A stretch of 64,000 nucleotides of DNA from Steinernema hermaphroditum (lineage: Eukaryota; Nematoda; Chromadorea; Rhabditida; Steinernematidae), in assembly GCA_030435675.1 (NCBI GenBank), contig CM059625.1:5580001-5644000 (forward strand), given 5' to 3'. Below the pieces are notes generated by a model that did no database searches, was not told the DNA's origin, and saw only the letters and a list, made by a program, of their open reading frames with translations. Below are positions 48,631-64,000 of the stretch, one piece after another; the first letter of the stretch is position 1, and every line of letters starts with the position of its first letter. A program made the position numbers and the translations under genes.

Positions 48631-51137
48631 TCATTTCTTTGCCCGACGCTGAAATGAGAAAACAGATTCAGGGAGCGTTGAAAAACCAGATGTCTTACTC
48701 CGACCAAAGCCGCGGTGTTTGGCGGAAGGGTTCTGATTAAGTCGACCCTCGCCGAGGCAACCGCAGCAGCGGTTCCGTTGCGCGGCCTCAGATCGTAGGC
48801 CTTCGTGCTTGTGGATATAAATTTCGTCGGCGTCGCTCGTTTTGCCGGCATTGTAGTCTGAGGGGGATACGGTCGGATGCGGCATCTGCAAGTACAGTCA
48901 GGCATGGTCGATGGGCGGTTACTTACGCGGGCGACGTCCGATGCTGGCCGTTGCGTGGGAGCAGCGAGGATGACTGTATCTGAGTGGATGACACAGTCAC
49001 GCGCGAAATCTAGAAAAGACGTGCATTGTTCCAGTGTTTCTTTATTATTTGCTCACTGCAGATACAACCAATCGGGCGGTTTACCCGTGCACAACACAAC
49101 ATCGATCACTTAAACCACAGTGAGGTGATTACGGAGAGAGAGAGAGGTATTATGGGAGAACGTCTACCGTGCTAGGTGCTAGTAGTTGCTAGACCCTTTT
49201 AGCGTGCATCATGCCAACTTGAAGTGATTGCTTAGGAAGGTTACCGGTTTAGAGAGCAGATTTCTGGTGACTCCGCTCGGAGTGGTAGCGATCGGACCGT
49301 TTCCGTTGGTGATCAACGATCGGCGTTCGTGAACCAGAGCCATTGGCTTGATTGGCGTAGTGGGTGACGAGAATTTCGCTGTAGTTGCGATCAGCGGCTT
49401 TCTGCTGGCCTTTATCGCCAAAAGACGATCGCCCTGCGTTTGACCGTACTCGTTTATCGCCGTCTGAAAGAAAGCAGCTGCTTGTTTATCATTTTATATA
49501 TGGCGAAAACATGCTCGCTTTGATGGAAAAAGGGTGGTCTCGTATATGGTTCGAAACTATATGTAAAAACATGTGTTTCGGTTATGTTTATGTGGGAGGC
49601 GTAGAAGGTCCCCTAGAACGGAAGAACGTATGGATGGAAAAACAGGAAATGGCTCTGGCATTTTAATTAGAAATTCAATCCATTACCTCATCGTGAAATC
49701 CGTTATGCATTGGCGTTATGAAGTTGTTATTACCGCTGACCATAAGATAGCGCGGAAGTGTCGTTGGACGTAGTCGGGCAGTTCCGTTCACAGGCGTTCG
49801 CTGCTGCAAAGGCCTAATGGTTCTTTCCGCTATGGTGACGCCGTCAAGACGGGAAGCGATGGTTGTGGTCGGACAGTTGGGAGAAATGGACGGAGAGCGG
49901 TTGAATACTTGTTTCCTTCGGCTCGACGACGTCTTTGTGACTGGCGCACGCAGATCCGAGCACCACTGCTGCTTCTCGATGAGAAACTGCTGTTGGGGGC
50001 CAATTACGGAGCCAGGACGACATATCCGAATCCAAGCCATTGCTTCCGGTGCTGTTATTCTGAAATGAGGCATGCGTGAATGCCGCTAAACTTTTCATAT
50101 TTCAACCTGAAGTGTTTCATCATCCAGCAGGCAATAAGAGTTCCTGTGCGACCTAGACCGGCTTTGCAGTGGATGGCCACTGCTCCGTCACTGTTCTCCA
50201 CTATACTAATGAACTTCCTGACTATTTCCTCCGACGGTGTTGAGCCGTCAATAAAGAATAAATCGTGATGATCAAATCCCGCATCGGTGAACCTGTAGAA
50301 CTATCAGTTACGATATATCATGAAGACCGTCTTACTTTTGAGCGTCGTATATTTTCCTGTTCAGTCGAATGATCGTGGTAATGTTGTGCTCGTGAAAGTA
50401 ATCGAAGTAGGTTTCAGGAGCATGATAGAGATAGCCTTAATATACCAAAAGCAGATGACATCCACGCTCGCGCGAATATTACCACTGTCGATATACGATT
50501 TGTTATGAGGTCCACAAAAGCTCAGAATCTTGTTGGGGATGATCCAGTTAAAATCGCCGTTTTCCACTTTCTCGTAGAACTCGTACTCATCGGCATCAAA
50601 ACGGTTAAAGTCCATCCACTTGTATTTTAAGGCTTTTTCAAAACTCTTTAGGACGTCATGTATGTGCAGAAGGTATGACGGTTCGCCCATTGCGGCATCG
50701 CGGAACCCAATGTAGTGCGGTGGTTCGGCCATTTTTAGTTTAATGTACGCCTTGTCAGCTGACATTCCGTAAAAGGCGATCTGTAGCATTGAACGATAGG
50801 AAGTGCAACAATTGGCGAAACCTACCACGTAACACCCTATTAAACAGGCGCCATTGACACGTGCTTTCGGACAGGCGTTCGTGTAGGCGACCACTTTCGT
50901 GTCATCTGTGATCGCCTCAAAGGCTTTATTGAGCATCGTGGAAAACCTGTAGATGACCGATTGGTTCAAGGGACCGAAATCGGTGTAGAAAGGGTCGTAG
51001 TGAACCTCCTCATCAATACAGAGGTAATAGGTGTCGTCCTCATCTTCGGGCGCTTCAATGAAAGAAGCGAAATATAGTTTGTTGGTTACAATAGTGGCCA
51101 CATTGCCGTACAGACGGCCCTTAATCGCCGGTGTCAT
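48631..51137 (-). CDS. cdc-14: CDC14 dual-specificity phosphatase
   Basis: Phosphatase that reverses proline-directed (CDK-type) phosphorylation; in C. elegans it promotes quiescence and acts on central spindle proteins. Nine exons: 50826-51137, 50483-50780, 50336-50435, 50107-50292, 49687-50059, 49245-49463, 48927-49009, 48699-48885, 48631-48648, giving 591 aa. The N-terminal DSPn half has [20 protein letters not shown] and [20 protein letters not shown]; the catalytic half has the [11 protein letters not shown] loop (nucleophile C279, R285), with [14 protein letters not shown] supplying the general acid and [17 protein letters not shown] after it. The basic, Ser/Thr-rich tail ([13 protein letters not shown] onward, ending VGRRAKK) is less constrained. 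Exon 1 to 2 hides a 45-nt in-frame intron (50781-50825). A TTGTCTTCAG acceptor lies 38 nt before the ATG. The last three exons rest on splice sites and phase rather than strong homology. Confidence 0.93.
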
Positions 51138-51179
51138 TGACCGTTTCTCGTTCCCCTTTGACACCCAAAGGTGACCTGA

Positions 51180-52870
51180 AGACAAAACGGTTCTTTAGTC
51201 CACTTGAACGTGTGAGAAATGAGCAGTAGTGGGCAAAGTATCGAATTGAAATGATCGGGCCGCGATATATCACGTTATGTGTGAATGAGAGGGCGGCGGT
51301 GGATGTGCGATTAAAATGAATAATTAGCACAAATAGTGGTCGGAGAAGTGAAAGAAACGTTTGCGCCTCCTTCGGAATGGAACGTTACAGTGTACGTGCA
51401 CGCAGCATTGAAGTGGATGAAAAAAAAGCGTTGACACTTGTCGTCACCGTTTTACCCAGCGGTGGTGAACGGAAAACAAGGTGTTCAATCAAGCAGTGAG
51501 CGAAGATGGCGCCAAACCTCGGTAAGGACCACACATTTTTGATCGGCGATCGGACGGAAACAGTCTCTGAGCAAGACGGTCGTGGTGGGAGCCTTGCTGT
51601 TGTTATTGTCGTTGCAGCTATGATCTGACTTCCGCCTCGGTTACGGTATCTGTCGACTTATCGTCTCGCACGTTGGACAGAGAGTTTAGAGTCAAATTAT
51701 AACATTAGCCGACGATAAACAACTTCCGTACCGACGATTGAACGCCCCTTGCAAAGAACAGGTTTGAACCGATCAACCAAAAGGCGGGTGTACGAGCATG
51801 CGTGAACAGCTAGTCCATATAGTTATGAAAAGGAACCGCGTGAGAGGAATGCCGGAGATCATAGGCACTGGACAAGAAGCGAGGTTCCCATTCAACCCCG
51901 CCCAACTGATCTTCGTTGTTTTCATCGGAAGGAAGTCAACGGCGATCGGTGCTCGGCAACGAGACGTGTGTTTGTTATTCGGAAACCGGCGAAACATGAA
52001 GGAGCATTTCGAAAAAATAAGCGAACGTCCGAAAGATCGCTCGGCCGCAAGTGTTGGATCTGTTCCAAAGCTCTGCACTCTCGAAGATGCAAATTTTGAA
52101 AATGCACACCCCCACGTAGCGTGCATATGAATGGCGTTCGTGGGCATCCCTTTAATACGACCCCTGGAGACACATGTTTTTTTTTGCGCATTGCACAAAC
52201 AGAGACAAATTATAGGTCGTCTCAAATAGCCAATTTCGTGTGCGCGTTTTTTTTACCTGTCCTTCAATTAAGTCCTTTCAAGGTACGAGTTAGTCACTTC
52301 AACGTGATGGCAGGCGGTAGTCGCACGTCGTCTTTCGCCGGCGAGTAGTGCATGTGTAATGTCAGAGTGGATTGATGAATGAATTCTGTCTTTGGTGCCC
52401 GCATGGACAGAGCCATTTATGAGGTGATTGGTGACTCTTCTCTGTTTGTCAAGGATTCACTCTTCATCGATCGACTAGCTTTATTTACACTTTAACGCAT
52501 CATTTTATATGTGGCTATTTATAGTCTCTTTGCTTTCCTCATTAATCATTTGGCTGTTCGGCTATTTTAATTAATGCTCGTGCCGTATAGATACGTTTCC
52601 CATCGTGCCTGTCGTTCACGTGTACTTCTGCCAATGCGATAAGTTCTCAAGTTCGTCGCTTCGTTTAGGAACGAACGCGCCGACATTTATAGGTCGTCCC
52701 GACGTTTTCGCTTAAAGGCAGAGCTCAAGCCCGGGAGGCGAGGGCGAGTGTTAACCATCTGAGACTCTTGATCTCTTTATGTTGTTTCCTGCGGATTTAC
52801 ACAGAGTACATGGGATTATGACGTGGCGTGGACGGACGAGTGCCATGCACTCCGAGCGCTCATCTTGCAC
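51180..52870. promoter_or_regulatory. Divergent intergenic region between cdc-14 and pecanex
   Basis: About 1.7 kb shared by two divergent genes. Frames at 51773-52225 read on both strands over the same bases and carry no motif. TTAATTAATG near 52569 is a homeodomain-type core. No further elements can be supported. Confidence 0.4.
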
Positions 52871-52899
52871 TGATTACAGCTTGAAGATGGATTGAAACG

Positions 52900-61377
<8,478 letters not shown>

Positions 61378-61399
61378 ACCTCCCCAAATATGGTGCTCA

Positions 61400-62780
61400 C
61401 CATACTCCATGACACTTCAAAGGTTGTGATTTTGCACACGTTCTTAAGGGTATATTTACTATTGCCATGCTATAATTTCTTTGTTTTCTCCCCAAATCTC
61501 ATTTTTCATTGCTATGTACATTCTTCCTATTTTTCGTGACCTAACCGTTCACCTCGTGCGTAGACAACGCTGTTTAGCGTGATCAGATCTTTCAGAATTC
61601 TCCGACGTGTCCGTGTACATAAACAAAAACGTTTTTTTCATACCCTCTTCGCCCCTCATCTATTCTGCGTGTTGTCATAATGTGATTTTGTTAGCTGTGA
61701 TTTCTATCATTGTTGTTCGTCTCGTTCTCAGTTAAACGACTTCTAAAAAACGAGGATTATTGTTGATTTTTTGGCGTCGTTTGCAGCCGGCATATAATGG
61801 CATTATGCACGCATGCATGGCGACTCCTTTTTTCGGCCACAATTAGCGACTCTGAGTCGGGGATAATTCGGCGGGCGCGCAGTCAAAATGGTGACTAATC
61901 CGCCTGAGTTGTTGAAGAAAGATGAAAAGGGGAGATGGGTGACTCCGCCCGGGCAGCGTCGTCGTCCTTTCTCGGCGATTTGTGCCTTGAGCATGCGGCA
62001 TCTGGTGATGGTCCTCGATTCTCTCGTTACTCGCCGACCGTATGAACTGTTAATGGACGGTCGAAGGTCGCTCACCGACCGCATGCATAATGTCCGTTCG
62101 GTATTGGTGTTCCTTTTAACGGCAGCTAATAGAATGGGTCGGAATGCGCAAAGTGGTTTGAAAAGGAAAGGGGTGAAGTCGGGATGGGGTGGGCGGGTCG
62201 TTTCGTACGCCGTTTTATACTACTATATCGGTCATACTATATGGATATGTTGTTCGGATTCCCTTCGGGGAGTGTTTGCGGAGTTGCACAAAATTGGGTG
62301 ATGGGTTGTGGGGTGGTCCGGGATTGGGACCATGTGCCCGCCACCACATGCAGCGCTTCTTCTCCAGTGCAAGGCGGTGCAAATTCAATTTCCCGGGGCC
62401 AGCAATCGTTGGCTATTCTTGAAACCGGATTCTCTATCTAGTATGGGCGCGCGCCGAAAAGCCGAAAATGACTGACGATTGATATCAGAACCGATATTAG
62501 CATATTTGGTCGCGGGGCATTGGAAGTGAGAAGTCAGCCCGTCAATCACTCGTCCCTCGGTCGTTCGGACTGCACTCGAGACCGAGGGCGCCGGAGGCGT
62601 AATGATGGAATTCGAGGTCGGTCATGTGTATCGATTTGACGGTCGACTCCCATGGAGGGAACTGGTGTTGTAGGGATTGTTGCGACTACTTCAAAAGGGA
62701 TTTATTTATTCAGCGTCGCGACAGTGATTGTGTCGAGTTTGTTCACTTGAGTGATCGGGTACTCTTCGCCTTTCAGTGCC
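61400..62780. other. Pecanex 3' UTR and intergenic DNA
   Basis: AT-rich to about 61800, then GC-richer. The 137-codon frame at 61888-62301 overlaps an antisense frame of similar length and has no domain. No canonical AATAAA was found within 400 nt of the pecanex stop. Confidence 0.4.
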
Positions 62781-62796
62781 TTCTGCCGAGCCGAAC

Positions 62797-63492
62797 ATGG
62801 GAATTTGTAGTGGCCTTCTGCTTGGAGGGCTACTTCTTGCCCATATCTCACTTTTTGCGCATGCTTCGAGTCTCCAGAAAGCGGCTTCTGACAACGAGAG
62901 AAAAGCGGTAATTCACTTTCGTTTAATGCAGATGATGTTGGTGATGATGCGTGTTCGTGTACTCTCCCTCGATTTACTGTAATCACTTGGAAACTCGTTT
63001 ATCCATTTTGAGGGCAAGATGAAAAATCAAAAGTTAGTCTTTCCCACAGAACTCGATTATTCTTTCCACTTGTTTATATCGGATTAGGCAGAAATGCTCA
63101 AAAACTAAGCCGTTCCGCACAAATACAATCAGATAAAAGTTTAGTCAACTTCCCTAGAGGTTTGAAGAGCTTAAAAAAACTCGAAAACTTCCATCAGCAG
63201 TTCTCATCGTTGTGCTGAGTCACCGATTCTAATTTAGGGTACTTTCTGCGAGGATTATTCAATTTGTCTGTTGAAACTCGAGGGAAAACAGCGCGAATGT
63301 CTCGCCCAGCAGCGCAACCACACAGCTTCGTTGCATGGAAAAAGCGTCTCCAGGTTCGCCGAAGAGTGCACAACGAAGAAACGTCAACTGCGCCATGACA
63401 TCCGTGTTATGCAACATCGCAAAACGGAGGTGACACGGGATTGCGTGTCGAAGAACTTGCTGCTTGCCGAACGCGTCCTGGACGAACAACAG
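62797..63492 (+). CDS. Secreted Cys-containing protein, N-terminal exons only (runs off the window)
   Basis: Two exons join in phase 0: 62797-62907 and 63238-63492 (intron 330 nt, TCTAATTTAG acceptor). The first encodes a signal peptide (MGICSGLLLGGLLLAHISLF, then AHASS) after a CTTTCAG acceptor 22 nt upstream of the ATG. The second starts GTFCEDYSICLLKLEGKQRE and continues as a Lys/Arg/Gln-rich helical stretch with five cysteines over 85 residues, ending at a GTTCGT donor. At least one more exon must lie to the right, and none was found in the last 500 bases. No family is recognised; the Cys spacing and basic helices suggest a small secreted, disulfide-bonded protein. Confidence 0.5.
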
Positions 63493-63499
63493 GTTCGTT

Positions 63500-64000
63500 G
63501 TTTTGTTACGAGCATGTTTTATTATGCAATCGTAATGAACAACATTCTGAGTCAGTAGATTGACTTACCCTACTTGCACAACAAGCCTTTGTAGCATGCT
63601 CTTTTTTTCTATGCTATAGTGCATCATGAAAATTTTCCCACGACCGCTCCTTGGCGTAGCTACTGGCACCTTTCTCGCCGGAACACAGTCATAAAGTTTT
63701 TTTCGTCTAGACATTAATGTGGTGCCACTGCATTATGGCGTGATAATAAGAAGCTTCGTTTACAGGAAAGCATTAAGTCAAAATCAATAGCGGACATAGT
63801 TCTTTTTGTAATCTTTGATTTCGTAGTTCTTTGGATGTATTTTCTTAGAGCCGAGCCTTTCTGGTTTCAATGAAACAAATGGATGACATAAGTTGCAAAT
63901 GCTGATTCTCTCTTTTCCGTATCCGCCCCCACTTTTGGAGTGAGATGTTGTTGTTTTTGCATAGTCATTTTACCTGCGATAGCAAACTGTCTTATGTAAA
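63500..64000. other. Intronic or intergenic tail of the window
   Basis: No exon seen. By the model for 62797-63492 this is inside an intron of that gene. Confidence 0.3.

Noticed and set aside
48631..48891. Alternative frame ending the cdc-14 region ([15 protein letters not shown] ...)
   Set aside because: Phase from the preceding 83-nt exon selects a different frame, which ends cleanly through a GTAAGA donor and TTTCAG acceptor at VGRRAKK.
51773..52225. 150-codon minus and 110-codon plus frames
   Set aside because: They occupy the same bases on opposite strands between two divergent genes and carry no recognisable domain.
61888..62301. 137-codon plus-strand frame after pecanex
   Set aside because: Overlaps an antisense frame, has no domain, and ends in low-complexity Gly/Val-rich sequence.

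Overview
The window is nuclear DNA from a free-living or parasitic rhabditid-type (clade V) nematode, not Caenorhabditis elegans itself. The evidence is the gene content (best matches by recall are C. elegans proteins), introns mostly 43-50 nt with strong TTTCAG or TTTTAG acceptors, and acceptor-like sites just upstream of several start codons, as expected for spliced-leader trans-splicing. No bacterial-style operons or ribosome binding sites are present. All gene models below were built by hand: exons were joined only where splice sites, reading phase and protein-family alignment agree.

Layout from left to right: a 5'-truncated GT10 core alpha-1,3-fucosyltransferase (1402-3142, +); an 8.5 kb gene-poor stretch with one unexplained open frame; casy-1/calsyntenin (11702-17328, +, 14 exons, 1002 aa); 5 kb without a recognisable gene; an unnamed coiled-coil gene 'A' (22316-23620, +); a PDK1 kinase with a C-terminal PH domain (24750-27832, +); copb-1, beta-COP (28388-31661, -); pbs-3, proteasome beta3 (32492-33207, -); a tRNA-derived SINE-like element with tandem repeats (33676-34025); dmd-4, a DM+DMA transcription factor (35697-36671, +); coiled-coil gene 'B' (38642-40048, -), a paralogue of gene A; two tandem insulin-like peptide genes (43179-44066, -); cdc-14 (48631-51137, -, 9 exons); a pecanex gene (52900-61377, +, 23 exons, about 2238 aa); and the start of an unrecognised secreted protein that leaves the window (62797-63492, +).

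The genes do not form one pathway. They mix housekeeping trafficking and proteolysis (copb-1, pbs-3), signalling (PDK1, insulin-like peptides, which act in the same insulin pathway in nematodes), neuronal surface biology (casy-1), cell-cycle exit (cdc-14), sex and neuron identity (dmd-4) and Notch-related membrane biology (pecanex). From memory, fut-1, casy-1, copb-1, pbs-3 and cdc-14 all lie on C. elegans chromosome II, so the window looks like a fragment of that ancestral linkage group; dmd-4 and pdk-1 are X-linked there.

Points most worth attention: the undescribed coiled-coil paralogue pair A/B sharing an NPYHAP.QPR motif, intron positions and a KEN box; a DFG-to-DFE change in the PDK1 catalytic centre; the tandem insulin-like genes with an extra B-region cysteine; and in-frame 45-48 nt introns that read through as coding sequence if splice sites are ignored.
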